DNA from: Calditrichia bacterium
GTDB lineage: Bacteria > Calditrichota > Calditrichia > RBG-13-44-9 > J075
DNA: 64,000 nucleotides
Direction of reading: 5' to 3'
Assembly (NCBI GenBank): GCA_028284445.1
Contig: JANQRS010000068.1
Span: 310,616 to 374,615, forward strand
Shown here piece after piece: positions 36,339 to 45,300 of the stretch; the stretch's first letter is position 1, and each line of letters starts with the position of its first letter. A program made the position numbers and the translations under genes. Under the pieces are notes generated by a model, which worked only from the letters and a program-made list of their open reading frames with translations, was not told where the DNA came from and made no database searches.

Positions 36339-37115
36339 ATGGAATTTGCAGCAGTTTTTCTTGTTGGTCTGATGGGAAGTCTTGGTCATTGCGTAGGTAT
36401 GTGCGGCGGCTTTGTCGCTGCATACAGCTTGAAAACCCTTCCAGATAAGGTCGGTGGTCCCGGCGCGTTGTTGGCAACAGCTGTCCCCCACTTGTTGTAC
36501 AACAGCGGCCGACTCACCACCTACATCGCGTTGGGTGCTGTAGCAGCTTTGGCGGCCGGTAGCTTGCAGCAGCTTGGGGGATTCCGCTATTTCCAGGCAA
36601 CCTTATTGATCGTTGCCGGTTTGATTATGATTCAAGTGGCTTTGAATGCAGCCGGCTGGTGGCCTCGCTTTCGCGCCGCTGCCGGCAAACACACCCTGCT
36701 CTGGCGTTTCCTGAAACCTTTTATGCTGGGAAAAAAGTGGAGACACTACTTCGGTCTTGGCTTTGTTCTCGGTTTCATTCCTTGCGGATTTCTATATGCA
36801 ATTCTGGCCGGTGCTGCCTCCAGCGGTGATCCGGTCGTCGCTGGTTTCACTATGCTGGCTTTTGGCCTTGGTACTGCCCCGGCCTTAATTGCTCTCGGCG
36901 CGGGTGTGAATACCGTTCCAGTGCTTTGGCGACAACGATTCTTTAAAACCGCTGCAATAATGGTCATCGTCCTGGGCGTTGTAACAGCCGGGCGAGGCGT
37001 CATGGCGTTTTCCAATCTCAATTCGCAAGAAGCTGTTACAGGAATGGAAATGGAATGTCACGATATGCCGCAAGAACATGCGATGTCTGGGGGGAATTCC
37101 GATGAGCAAGAATAA
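36339..37115 (+). CDS. Sulfite exporter TauE/SafE-type membrane protein of the cbb3 locus
   Basis: 258 residues and about six membrane helices. The start MEFAAVFLVGLMGSLGHCVGMCGGFV has the paired cysteine motif (HCVGMCGG) of the COG2836-type proteins that accompany cbb3 oxidase operons and probably aid copper or cofactor handling. A GFIPCGFLYAIL segment is the second signature. The last 14 bases overlap ccoI. Confidence 0.88.
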   Translation: MEFAAVFLVGLMGSLGHCVGMCGGFVAAYSLKTLPDKVGGPGALLATAVPHLLYNSGRLTTYIALGAVAALAAGSLQQLGGFRYFQATLLIVAGLIMIQVALNAAGWWPRFRAAAGKHTLLWRFLKPFMLGKKWRHYFGLGFVLGFIPCGFLYAILAGAASSGDPVVAGFTMLAFGLGTAPALIALGAGVNTVPVLWRQRFFKTAAIMVIVLGVVTAGRGVMAFSNLNSQEAVTGMEMECHDMPQEHAMSGGNSDEQE

Positions 37116-39633
37116 GCTCAACTATTTGGAAGACGGCGGCGACACGCCTGAAATCGACGACTGTTGTGATCACTGCGGACTACCCTGCCGGGGAGATCGC
37201 GTTGATGCCGACGGCAAGCATTTTTGCTGCAGTGGCTGTCGCATTGCCTGGCAGATTCTTGCTGAAAGCGGCCTTTGTGATTATTACAATATTGACAGCG
37301 GCTTGCAGGTGCCGACCGGCCAAATCGCAAATCGCCGGGAATACGCATTCCTGGACGATTCTGCAGTTGTCGATACCTTACTCGATTTTCAGAACGGTGA
37401 GTTGGCCTACGTGACCCTGCATATCCCCGACATTCACTGTAGTTCCTGCCTGTGGCTATTGGAGCGACTGCCGCAGATAGAGCCGGCCGTCCTCGATGCA
37501 CGTCTCGATTTTCTGAAAAAGCAACTGCGCATTCGTTTTCAGCTCGAAAATATTAGCCTGCGGGAAGTGGTTGAGTTATTGGCCTCCTTGGGGTATGCCC
37601 CGCAGCTATCGTTGGAAGACTTAAAGAAAGACACGGCGGTGAAAGCCGATCGTGGCTACCTGCAGATTGGCGTTGCCGGATTCTGTTTTGGCAATATGAT
37701 GTTGCTCAGTTTCCCGGAGTATCTGTCAATTAATGAATTGGCGGCTGAATTCCGGCACTTTTTTGCCTATATCAACCTGCTGCTTTCGATGCCGGTCTTA
37801 TTCTACAGTGCCCGCAGCTTCTTTAAATCAGCCTGGATCGCCCTCCGGCAAAAAACTTTGAATATCGATGTACCGCTTGTGATCGGCATGTTGGCGCTTT
37901 TTGGACGCAGTCTTTATGAAATCCTCAGCGGCAGTGGCGCCGGCTATCTCGATTCTTTTGCAGGGCTGGTTTTTCTGCTTTTAATTGGCCGTCTCTTTCA
38001 GGACAAAACCTTTGATGCACTTCGTTTTGATCGCGACTATCGGTCCTTTCTGCCGGTATCAGCAACTGTTGTGCAAGATGGCCAGGAAACCCAGGTTTCA
38101 CTGAATCAATTGAAGGCCGGCGATAACCTCTTGATTCGCCATGGTGAAGTGATTCCCCTGGATGCCCGAATCGTGGACGGCGAAGCCTTGCTGGATTACA
38201 GCTTTATTACCGGGGAATCGGAGCCGGTTGCTGTAGCAAAATATGAAAAAGCCTTTGCCGGTGGACGGCAAACAGGTGGCTTGCTGCAACTGGAAGCACT
38301 AGGCAGCGTTTCGGAAAGCAATCTGACTGAACTTTGGCAAAACGATACCTTCGTCAAAGATGAAGAAGCCGACCTGGTATCATTCACAAATTGGGTGAGC
38401 CGCTACTTTACGGCCGGCATTATCCTGGTGGCATGCTCCACCTTCCTCTACTGGCAATCGGTGGATCCGGCCTTGGCGCTCAATGCCTTTACCGCCGTAT
38501 TGATTATCGCCTGCCCCTGCGCGCTGGCGCTATCAGCCCCCTTCACATTTGGAAGCGTCTTGCGCGTGCTATCCCGTAAGGGCTTCTTCATTCGCCACGT
38601 TAACATCGTTGAAAAGCTCGCCGCACTCAGCGACATCGTTCTGGATAAGACCGGGACGCTGACACATTCAGGCAATAGCGTTGCCCGTTTTGAAAGCACA
38701 AATGGCCGGCCGCCTCTCACAGAACAAGAAAAATCCTGGGTCTATTCCCTGGCCCGGCAATCCCTACATCCTGCCAGTCGTGCCCTCAGTCAATTGTTTA
38801 GCAGCGCATTGAACGCGCCGGTGCAAGACTTTAACGAAAGCGTTGGTAAGGGAATTTCCGGTATCGTTGATGGGCATTCAATCAAAATCGGGTCGATCGC
38901 ATTTGCTGGTGGGAATGCTCACGGCGATCAGCAGGCTTCTGCACATGTATCGATAGATGGCCGTTTGCGGGGCGCAATGGTGCTGCGTGCTTCATACCGG
39001 CAGGGAATTGACGGGCTTCTGAAGCGGCTCAGCGGCATGTTTTCCCTGACAATTCTATCCGGTGACAATGATCGCGAACGAGCGCAGCTGTCGCAAATGG
39101 CGGGCAGTGATGCGCACTTTCATTTCGGCGCGACACCGCAGGAAAAACTCGATCATATTCAACGCCTTCAGGATCATGAATTGGTTGTTGCGATGGTCGG
39201 TGATGGTCTCAACGATGCCGGCGCTTTGAAACAGGCTGATGTTGGGATTGCTGTTACCGAATCCACTTCTCTTTTCTATCCCGCTTGCGATGCGATTGTT
39301 GAAGGTGGGCGGGTGATCCATCTTGCTGATTTCTTTCGTTTTACGCGGCAGGCGATGATGATCGTGCGAGCGAACCTAGCAATTTCCCTTTTTTACAATA
39401 TCATTGGGTTGGCATTTGCGGTGCAGGGAAATCTTTCTCCCCTCATCTGTGCAATCCTGATGCCGGTGAGTTCGATTTCCGTGATCCTTTTTTCGACTGG
39501 TATGGTGCACTTCCTGGAGCGCTCTCTACCGGAACTCAACCTGCAGGAAACACCTGCGGCAAAGGGCATCCGTCATTCTAAGCTGACGGAGCAATTTGAA
39601 GAAAGACCCATGACTGAAGCACTTGGAGGTTAA
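37102..39633 (+). CDS. ccoI: CcoI/FixI copper-translocating P1B-type ATPase
   Basis: 843 residues from ATG 37102, with GGGGGG about 6 bases upstream and a 14-base overlap with the preceding gene. A Cys-rich N-terminus (CCDHCGLPCRGD, then CCSGCRIAW) is followed by an HMA-like domain with CSSC, membrane helices, TGES in the actuator domain, the CPC copper motif at 471-473, DKTGT with D515 as phosphate acceptor, and GDGLNDAGAL. CcoI loads copper for the CuB site of cbb3 oxidase. ccoS starts on the very next base after its stop. Confidence 0.95.
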   Translation: MSKNKLNYLEDGGDTPEIDDCCDHCGLPCRGDRVDADGKHFCCSGCRIAWQILAESGLCDYYNIDSGLQVPTGQIANRREYAFLDDSAVVDTLLDFQNGELAYVTLHIPDIHCSSCLWLLERLPQIEPAVLDARLDFLKKQLRIRFQLENISLREVVELLASLGYAPQLSLEDLKKDTAVKADRGYLQIGVAGFCFGNMMLLSFPEYLSINELAAEFRHFFAYINLLLSMPVLFYSARSFFKSAWIALRQKTLNIDVPLVIGMLALFGRSLYEILSGSGAGYLDSFAGLVFLLLIGRLFQDKTFDALRFDRDYRSFLPVSATVVQDGQETQVSLNQLKAGDNLLIRHGEVIPLDARIVDGEALLDYSFITGESEPVAVAKYEKAFAGGRQTGGLLQLEALGSVSESNLTELWQNDTFVKDEEADLVSFTNWVSRYFTAGIILVACSTFLYWQSVDPALALNAFTAVLIIACPCALALSAPFTFGSVLRVLSRKGFFIRHVNIVEKLAALSDIVLDKTGTLTHSGNSVARFESTNGRPPLTEQEKSWVYSLARQSLHPASRALSQLFSSALNAPVQDFNESVGKGISGIVDGHSIKIGSIAFAGGNAHGDQQASAHVSIDGRLRGAMVLRASYRQGIDGLLKRLSGMFSLTILSGDNDRERAQLSQMAGSDAHFHFGATPQEKLDHIQRLQDHELVVAMVGDGLNDAGALKQADVGIAVTESTSLFYPACDAIVEGGRVIHLADFFRFTRQAMMIVRANLAISLFYNIIGLAFAVQGNLSPLICAILMPVSSISVILFSTGMVHFLERSLPELNLQETPAAKGIRHSKLTEQFEERPMTEALGG

Positions 39634-39813
39634 ATGAGTGTCATGTTTGTGCTAATTATTCTGAGTTTGATTTTTGCGACTGGATTCCTTGCCGCCTTTA
39701 TCTGGGCAGTGCGCAACGGTCAATATTCAGATCAATATACCCCTTCTGTCAGAATATTATTTGATCAACAAACCAAGCGTAGAGGAGACGCGAATGGCAA
39801 TGGAGACATTTAG
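39634..39813 (+). CDS. ccoS: CcoS, cbb3 oxidase maturation protein (59 residues)
   Basis: A tiny gene starting directly after the ccoI stop codon. It encodes one membrane helix (VLIILSLIFATGFLAAFIW), then NGQYSDQYTP and RILFD, the hallmark order of CcoS. It is needed for heme and copper insertion into cbb3 oxidase. GGAGG lies 6 bases before the ATG, inside ccoI. Its end overlaps the start of ccoN by 20 bases. Confidence 0.95.
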   Translation: MSVMFVLIILSLIFATGFLAAFIWAVRNGQYSDQYTPSVRILFDQQTKRRGDANGNGDI

Positions 39814-41965
39814 TTACGACAACAAAATCGTGCGGAATTTCGCTTTTGCGACCGCCATTTACGGCGTAGTTGGAATGGCCGTTGGATTGCTGGTGGCCCT
39901 GCAGATTTTTGAACCGGCAGCCAACCTGGGCTCGCAGTATACCACTTTTGGACGAATTCGCCCCTTGCATACGAACGCAGTCATTTTTGCGTTTGTCGGT
40001 AACGGTATTTTTATGGGCGTATACTATAGTCTGCAACGGCTTTGTAAGGCACGCATGTTTTCGGACGTGCTTAGCAAACTGCATTTCTGGGGCTGGCAGC
40101 TGATTATCGTTTCAGCAGTTGTTACCCTGCCGCTCGGCTTAACAACCAGTAAAGAATATGCCGAACTGGAATGGCCTATCGACATCCTGATCACAGTTGT
40201 CTGGGTCATCTTTGGTATCAACATGATTGGCACAATCATGAAGCGCCGGGAAAAACATATGTATGTGGCTATCTGGTTTTATCTTGCCACATTCCTGACC
40301 GTGGCGATGCTCCACGTGGTGAATTCCCTGGGACTGCCGGTATCGCTCTTCAAAAGCTATTCGGTATTTGCCGGTGTGCAGGATGCCCTGGTGCAATGGT
40401 GGTACGGCCACAATGCAGTCGCCTTCTTTCTGACCACCCCATATCTCGGATTGATGTATTATTTCTTGCCGAAGGCCGCGAATCGGCCGGTGTTCTCATA
40501 TCGCCTGTCAATTATTCACTTCTGGGCCCTGATTTTCATTTACATCTGGGCTGGTCCGCATCACCTGCTTTACAATGCCTTACCGGATTGGGCTCAGTCG
40601 TTGGGAACGGTATTCTCAATCATGTTGATTGCGCCTTCCTGGGGTGGGATGCTCAATGGTCTTTTGACCTTGCGTGGCGCCTGGGACCGTGTTCGTCAGG
40701 ATCCAATCCTGAAGTTCATGGTGGTTGCGGTAACTGCCTATGGTATGGCTACATTTGAAGGACCGTTGCTATCCGTAAAAAGCATTAATGCTCTCACGCA
40801 TTTTACAGATTGGACAATTGCCCACGTGCATGTTGGCGGGCTCGGCTGGAATGGCTTCCTCACTTTTGGCATTCTTTACTGGCTCATCCCTCGTATTTAT
40901 CAAACGCAACTCTACTCCGTCAAACTGGCGAACGCGCATTTCTGGATTGGCACTCTTGGTATTCTCGGCTATGCCATTCCGATGTATTGGGCCGGATTGA
41001 CCCAGGGATTGATGTGGAAGCAGTTCACGGATGAAGGTTTCTTGCAGTATCCGATCTTCCTGGAAACTGTTTTGCAAATTGTACCGATGTATATGTTCCG
41101 CGCCATCGGCGGCGGTATTTATCTGATTGGGGCGATAGTTGGTGTATACAACCTCGTACTCACTGCCCGTCAAGGAACCTTGCTGGCTGAAGAGCAAGCT
41201 TCAGCGCCGGCATTGGTAGCCGATACCGAGCCGGATACCGCCAAGAATGTCTATGGTCACCGCTGGATCGAAAGTCGCCCGGTGCAGTTCCTGGTAGCAA
41301 CGTTGATCGCGGTAACAATCGGTGGGGTGATCGAATTTGTCCCGGCCTTTCTGATTAAATCAAATGTGCCAACAATAGAGTCGGTGCAACCGTACACGGC
41401 ACTGGAGCTCAGCGGACGGGATATCTACATTCGTGAAGGATGTAATACCTGCCATTCCCAGCAGGTTCGCCCGTTCCGCAGTGAAACAGAACGCTATGGT
41501 GAATATTCCAAGCCAGGTGAATTTGTCTATGATCATCCCTTCTTATGGGGATCGAAACGAATCGGGCCGGACCTTGCTCGCATCGGTGATAAATATCCCG
41601 ACGCATGGCATTATAACCATATGATCGATCCACGGTCGATGTCCCCGGGATCTCTAATGCCGCCTTATCCCTGGCTGGCCGATCAAAGCATTGACCTGTC
41701 AATAATTGGCAAAAAACTGTCAGTCATGAAAACGCTGGGCGTGCCCTATTCAGATGAAGAGGTGAGCAGCGCGGCGGATAACACGATGGCACAGGCCAGG
41801 GAAATAAGTGAAGGGCTTGCAGCCAGCGGTATTAATGTGGAATCGGATCGTGAAATTGTGGCCCTGATTGCTTATCTGCAGCGTCTGGGCACTGATCTAA
41901 AAGCGCAGCGCGTATCGGACAATAAGCAATATAAGCCGAAGCCCTATGTGCGACGCGGATATTGA
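39794..41965 (+). CDS. ccoNO: Fused CcoN-CcoO: cbb3 oxidase catalytic subunit with monoheme cytochrome c
   Basis: 723 residues from ATG 39794 (GAGGAG 6 bases upstream); the longer open frame lies over ccoS. Residues 1-480 are CcoN, with 12 or so membrane helices, WWYGHNAVAFF (CuB site), PHHLLYN and AHVHVGGLGWNGF (heme ligands). The C-terminal part (about 510-723) is CcoO with a membrane anchor, one heme c site CNTCH at 550-554, and a later methionine-containing MSPGSLMPPYPW. The fusion of N and O is common in Bacteroidota-like bacteria. It reduces O2 to water at high affinity and pumps protons. Confidence 0.96.
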   Translation: MAMETFSYDNKIVRNFAFATAIYGVVGMAVGLLVALQIFEPAANLGSQYTTFGRIRPLHTNAVIFAFVGNGIFMGVYYSLQRLCKARMFSDVLSKLHFWGWQLIIVSAVVTLPLGLTTSKEYAELEWPIDILITVVWVIFGINMIGTIMKRREKHMYVAIWFYLATFLTVAMLHVVNSLGLPVSLFKSYSVFAGVQDALVQWWYGHNAVAFFLTTPYLGLMYYFLPKAANRPVFSYRLSIIHFWALIFIYIWAGPHHLLYNALPDWAQSLGTVFSIMLIAPSWGGMLNGLLTLRGAWDRVRQDPILKFMVVAVTAYGMATFEGPLLSVKSINALTHFTDWTIAHVHVGGLGWNGFLTFGILYWLIPRIYQTQLYSVKLANAHFWIGTLGILGYAIPMYWAGLTQGLMWKQFTDEGFLQYPIFLETVLQIVPMYMFRAIGGGIYLIGAIVGVYNLVLTARQGTLLAEEQASAPALVADTEPDTAKNVYGHRWIESRPVQFLVATLIAVTIGGVIEFVPAFLIKSNVPTIESVQPYTALELSGRDIYIREGCNTCHSQQVRPFRSETERYGEYSKPGEFVYDHPFLWGSKRIGPDLARIGDKYPDAWHYNHMIDPRSMSPGSLMPPYPWLADQSIDLSIIGKKLSVMKTLGVPYSDEEVSSAADNTMAQAREISEGLAASGINVESDREIVALIAYLQRLGTDLKAQRVSDNKQYKPKPYVRRGY

Positions 41966-41982
41966 TCTACAGTGGGTGATAA

Positions 41983-42023
41983 GTCCCCCCTCTATCTCCC
42001 CCCAGGGGGAGATAGAGGGGGAC
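41983..42023. repeat. Intergenic palindromic repeat, family B, copy 2
   Basis: GTCCCCCCTCTATCTCCCCC paired with GGGGGAGATAGAGGGGGAC. It is nearly identical to the copy inside the mla operon and lies between ccoNO and ccoQ. Confidence 0.9.
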
Positions 42024-42064
42024 ATGACAACTTTTAAATTTAACTCTCTTTAAAGGAGCACATC

Positions 42065-42244
42065 ATGTATAGACAAATCCTGGAAAGCATTCAAGGTATT
42101 GAAATTTACCCCGTGATGTCATTCGTGATTTTTATGATCGTGTTTGTGCTGATCAGCTATAAGGCTTTTCGTATGAAGTCGTCTTCCGTTGAAGAATTGT
42201 CCTATCTGCCGTTGGAAGATAATCACGGTAATATCAAAAAATAG
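42065..42244 (+). CDS. ccoQ: CcoQ-like small membrane subunit (59 residues)
   Basis: One membrane helix (VMSFVIFMIVFVLISYKAF) followed by a short acidic tail ending DNHGNIKK. AAAGGAGC lies about 7 bases before the ATG. Its place between ccoNO and ccoP and its size fit CcoQ, which stabilises the oxidase complex. CcoQ proteins vary much in sequence, so position carries the assignment. Confidence 0.88.
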   Translation: MYRQILESIQGIEIYPVMSFVIFMIVFVLISYKAFRMKSSSVEELSYLPLEDNHGNIKK

Positions 42245-42309
42245 GCACGCGTGTATCGTGTGGTTGCCTGACAAAAACCAATGATGAATATAATCAGGAG
42301 AAAATATAT

Positions 42310-42882
42310 ATGTCTGCAAAACGCGTAAAGGACGAACTCCTCGACCATGATTATGATGGTATTCAGGAACTCGACAATGATTTACCGCCATGGTGGCTAT
42401 ACCTGTTCTATTTCACAATAGCCTGGTCGGTTGCGTATTTGATCTACTTCCACGTGCTTGGCGGTGATTTACAGGAAGCTGAGTACCTGGCAGAAATGAA
42501 GGCTGCTGAAGTGATGAAGAAGGAGCTGTTAGCAGAGCAGGCTCGCCAGGGTGCCGCAGCGGCCCTCACGACTCAATTAACGGACGACGAGAGCCTTGCT
42601 CGTGGTAAAGTAGTCTATACCACCCATTGCCTTGCTTGTCACGGTGCATATGGCGAAGGCGGTGTTGGGCCAAATATGACCGATGAATACTGGATCCACG
42701 GCGGAACCATGACGGACGTCGTAAATACCATTCTGAACGGCGTGCCTGCAAAAGGTATGATCTCATGGCGGCCGGTCCTGAAGCCTGACGAGATAACGGA
42801 AGTAGCAAGCTTTATTCTCAGTCTGCAGGGCACCAATCCACCCAATGGCAAAGCGCCCGAAGGCGAAAAGGTCGGAGGCTAG
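42310..42882 (+). CDS. ccoP: CcoP, monoheme form
   Basis: 190 residues. The N-terminus (DHDYDGIQELDNDLPPWW) is the signature of CcoP and leads into one membrane helix. A cytochrome c domain has a single CxxCH, CLACH at 107-111, and a downstream methionine in KGMISWRP. Classical CcoP of proteobacteria has two hemes c; here there is only one, with no trace of a second motif. GGAG lies 8 bases upstream of the ATG. Confidence 0.94.
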   Translation: MSAKRVKDELLDHDYDGIQELDNDLPPWWLYLFYFTIAWSVAYLIYFHVLGGDLQEAEYLAEMKAAEVMKKELLAEQARQGAAAALTTQLTDDESLARGKVVYTTHCLACHGAYGEGGVGPNMTDEYWIHGGTMTDVVNTILNGVPAKGMISWRPVLKPDEITEVASFILSLQGTNPPNGKAPEGEKVGG

Positions 42883-42885
42883 GTA

Positions 42886-44298
42886 ATGCAGCAGTCTAAT
42901 GGGCCAATTAAAGATACGGAAAAATTCCGTGACACTATCGGTACTGTCGATGCCAGCGGAAAGCGGATCTGGATTTATCCCAAGAAGCCGGCCGGGCGAT
43001 ACTATAACGCCCGAACGGTCTTTAGCTGGGTCCTGCTGGCGCTGCTGTTTGCCGGTCCTTTCTTGCGGCTAAATGGGCAGCCTTTGATTTTGCTGAATGT
43101 GGTGGAAAGAAAGTTTATCCTCTTTGGCCTGGCATTCTGGCCACAGGATTTCCACCTGTTTGCCCTGGCGGCACTGACCTTTATTGTCTTTATCATTCTC
43201 TTTACTGTTGTCTTTGGCCGGGTGTTTTGCGGCTGGGCTTGTCCACAAACCGTTTTCCTGGAAATGGTGTTCCGGAAGATAGAATACTTCATTGAAGGTG
43301 ATGCCAATCAGCAGCGCAAGCTCAATGCAGCGCCTTGGACGAAGGACAAGATTTTAAAAAAAGGCAGCAAATGGATTGTCTTTTATGCCCTCGCTTTTCT
43401 GATTGGTAATACTTTTCTGGCTTACATCATTGGCAGTGAACAGCTGTGGGAGATCATCACTGATCCGCCTTCTGAACATATTGCCGGTTTAACGGCTATG
43501 ATCATATTCTCGACGGTTTTCTTTTTTGTCTTTGCCTGGTTTCGCGAGCAGGCTTGCATCATTGTTTGCCCTTATGGCCGTTTGCAGGGGGTATTGCTCG
43601 ATCAGAATTCAGTTGTTGTGTCTTACGATTTTGAGCGTGGCGAACCGCGTGGGAAGAAAAAGCGTGGTGTTACCGAGAGTAGCTTCGGTGATTGTGTGGA
43701 CTGCCATCTTTGTGTTCAGGTTTGCCCGACAGGGATTGACATTCGCAATGGTACCCAGTTGGAATGTGTGAATTGTACTGCCTGCATGGATGCCTGCGAT
43801 GCAGTTATGGATAAAATAGATCGCCCCCGTGGGCTTATCCGCTACGCATCCTACAATAACATCGTCAATAAGGTGAAAGGGATATTCACAAATCGCGTTA
43901 AAGGCTATATCGTGGTATTGGCGGCACTCTTGAGCGTATTGGTATTCATGATGAGTACGCGAGTGCCGATCGAGGCGACTATTCTGAGAACGCCTGGCGT
44001 GATGTATCGGCAAGTCAATGCGAATCACATTGCCAATCTCTACAACATTCAGGTAATCAATAAGTCGTTTGATGCACGCGAGATTGCTGTGCGACTAAAG
44101 TCGCCGGATGGCGAGATCAAATTGGTTTCCGGTGAATCGTTGGACTTACCTGCAGATGGATTGGTAGAAAGCGCCTTGTGGGTAACGCTCGAAGACAAAC
44201 ACATCAACGGGATTTCAACACCGCTGGAAATAGAAGTGTTATCTGATGGTGAGCCTTTGGAGCTGGTAAAGACCAATTTTGCCGGTCCACGACAGTAA
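42886..44298 (+). CDS. ccoG: CcoG, polyferredoxin-type cbb3 assembly protein
   Basis: 470 residues. Several membrane helices carry VFCGWACPQTVFLE, followed by two 4Fe-4S motifs: CVDCHLCVQVCP and CVNCTACMDACD. The C-terminal part is a periplasmic immunoglobulin-like domain. CcoG is thought to reduce Cu(II) for oxidase assembly. It starts 3 bases after the ccoP stop, with GGAGG within the end of ccoP. Confidence 0.95.
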   Translation: MQQSNGPIKDTEKFRDTIGTVDASGKRIWIYPKKPAGRYYNARTVFSWVLLALLFAGPFLRLNGQPLILLNVVERKFILFGLAFWPQDFHLFALAALTFIVFIILFTVVFGRVFCGWACPQTVFLEMVFRKIEYFIEGDANQQRKLNAAPWTKDKILKKGSKWIVFYALAFLIGNTFLAYIIGSEQLWEIITDPPSEHIAGLTAMIIFSTVFFFVFAWFREQACIIVCPYGRLQGVLLDQNSVVVSYDFERGEPRGKKKRGVTESSFGDCVDCHLCVQVCPTGIDIRNGTQLECVNCTACMDACDAVMDKIDRPRGLIRYASYNNIVNKVKGIFTNRVKGYIVVLAALLSVLVFMMSTRVPIEATILRTPGVMYRQVNANHIANLYNIQVINKSFDAREIAVRLKSPDGEIKLVSGESLDLPADGLVESALWVTLEDKHINGISTPLEIEVLSDGEPLELVKTNFAGPRQ

Positions 44299-44319
44299 AA
44301 GAACGGGGTGCTCGGGCAC

Positions 44320-44358
44320 TGCCCCTCTCAACCTCTCGCAGGGGAGATTGAGGGGGAC
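44320..44358. repeat. Intergenic palindromic repeat, family B, copy 3 (degenerate)
   Basis: TGCCCCTCTCAACCTCTCGC with AGGGGAGATTGAGGGGGA. The arms pair with some mismatches. It lies between ccoG and ccoH. Confidence 0.75.
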
Positions 44359-44416
44359 AGCCTGATACCCATCGTCAATAGAAACGTGTGTTAACATTCA
44401 TAACTTCGGAGCAAAC

Positions 44417-44893
44417 ATGTTACTTCGACAAATTTTGAATAAAGACCTGGCCTGGCCGGTCGGCATCATCATTTTCATGGCGGTATTTATGACCTGCATG
44501 ATCGGCACATTGGTGTTCTCGCGCACGGTGCCGGTAAACCTGGTTAGTGAACAATACTATCAGGAATCCATAAATTTTCAAAAGCAGTTGGAGAGCGATG
44601 TTCATGCTCGGCAGGCTGGGCAGCTCTTGAACTTCCAGTATGATCCGAAGACGCAGCAAATCGAATTTAAATTTAGTACCGAAGTTGAGAATCCCGGAGC
44701 GCTTCAGGTACATTTCTTTCGTCCGTCCGATGCGATGGCAGATATAGAGTTTCGACTTCCATGGGATAAAGGGGGTTATGATCCCGTTCGTGTGGCAGAG
44801 ATGCAAAAGGGTTTTTGGAGAGTTCGCACACAATATTTATTAGGAGAAGATCTATGTTATCAGGAGTTTCAGTTTATGAAAGTGGTGGAATAG
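44417..44893 (+). CDS. ccoH: CcoH/FixH-family protein
   Basis: 158 residues. A single N-terminal membrane helix (WPVGIIIFMAVFMTCMIGTLVF) and a periplasmic domain with VSEQYYQESINFQKQLE, which is the usual start of the FixH domain. It is needed for cbb3 assembly and closes the oxidase set. The response regulator gene follows 2 bases after its stop. Confidence 0.93.
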   Translation: MLLRQILNKDLAWPVGIIIFMAVFMTCMIGTLVFSRTVPVNLVSEQYYQESINFQKQLESDVHARQAGQLLNFQYDPKTQQIEFKFSTEVENPGALQVHFFRPSDAMADIEFRLPWDKGGYDPVRVAEMQKGFWRVRTQYLLGEDLCYQEFQFMKVVE

Positions 44894-44895
44894 TT

Positions 44896-45291
44896 TTGGC
44901 GAAGCCGTCATTGCATATCCTTATTGCAGATGATGAAGTCGATTTGACTTACTCATTATCTTTTATTTTGGAGGCAGCCAAGTATGAGGTGTCGACGGTG
45001 GCTCATGCCCGGGATGCATTGGAGAAAATTCGGGAAGCGGAAGAGAAAAAGCGCGATATCGATTTATTGATAACAGATGTCAGAATGCCGGATATTACCG
45101 GTTTGCAACTTGCAAAAACACTTCGCGAAGAAGGAAATAACATGCCGATTTTGGTTATCTCTGAATATGATGTCCCGCAAACGCGTCGTGAGGTGAATCG
45201 ACTCAGCAAATGTATGTTTCTCGACAAGAGCGTGAACAAGGAGGTCTTACTTGCGAAGGTCGCCGAAATGCTGAAGTTGCCGAAATACTAG
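44896..45291 (+). CDS. Single-domain response regulator (CheY-like)
   Basis: 131 residues from the TTG at 44896, which has GGTGGAA 6 bases upstream and follows the ccoH stop. The frame is open further upstream, but that part lies over ccoH in another frame. The receiver fold is complete: ADDE acidic pair near residue 12, phospho-acceptor D61 in LLITDVRMPD, and K111 in MFLDKS. There is no output domain. It is co-transcribed with the oxidase operon and faces a histidine kinase/NtrC-type operon 10 bases away, so it could be a further phospho-acceptor of that kinase. Confidence 0.85.
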   Translation: MAKPSLHILIADDEVDLTYSLSFILEAAKYEVSTVAHARDALEKIREAEEKKRDIDLLITDVRMPDITGLQLAKTLREEGNNMPILVISEYDVPQTRREVNRLSKCMFLDKSVNKEVLLAKVAEMLKLPKY

Positions 45292-45300
45292 AGTGAAAAT

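Noticed and set aside
39674..39793. 40-residue N-terminal extension of CcoN
   Set aside because: It lies over ccoS in another frame. The ATG at 39794 has GAGGAG upstream and gives the normal CcoN start.
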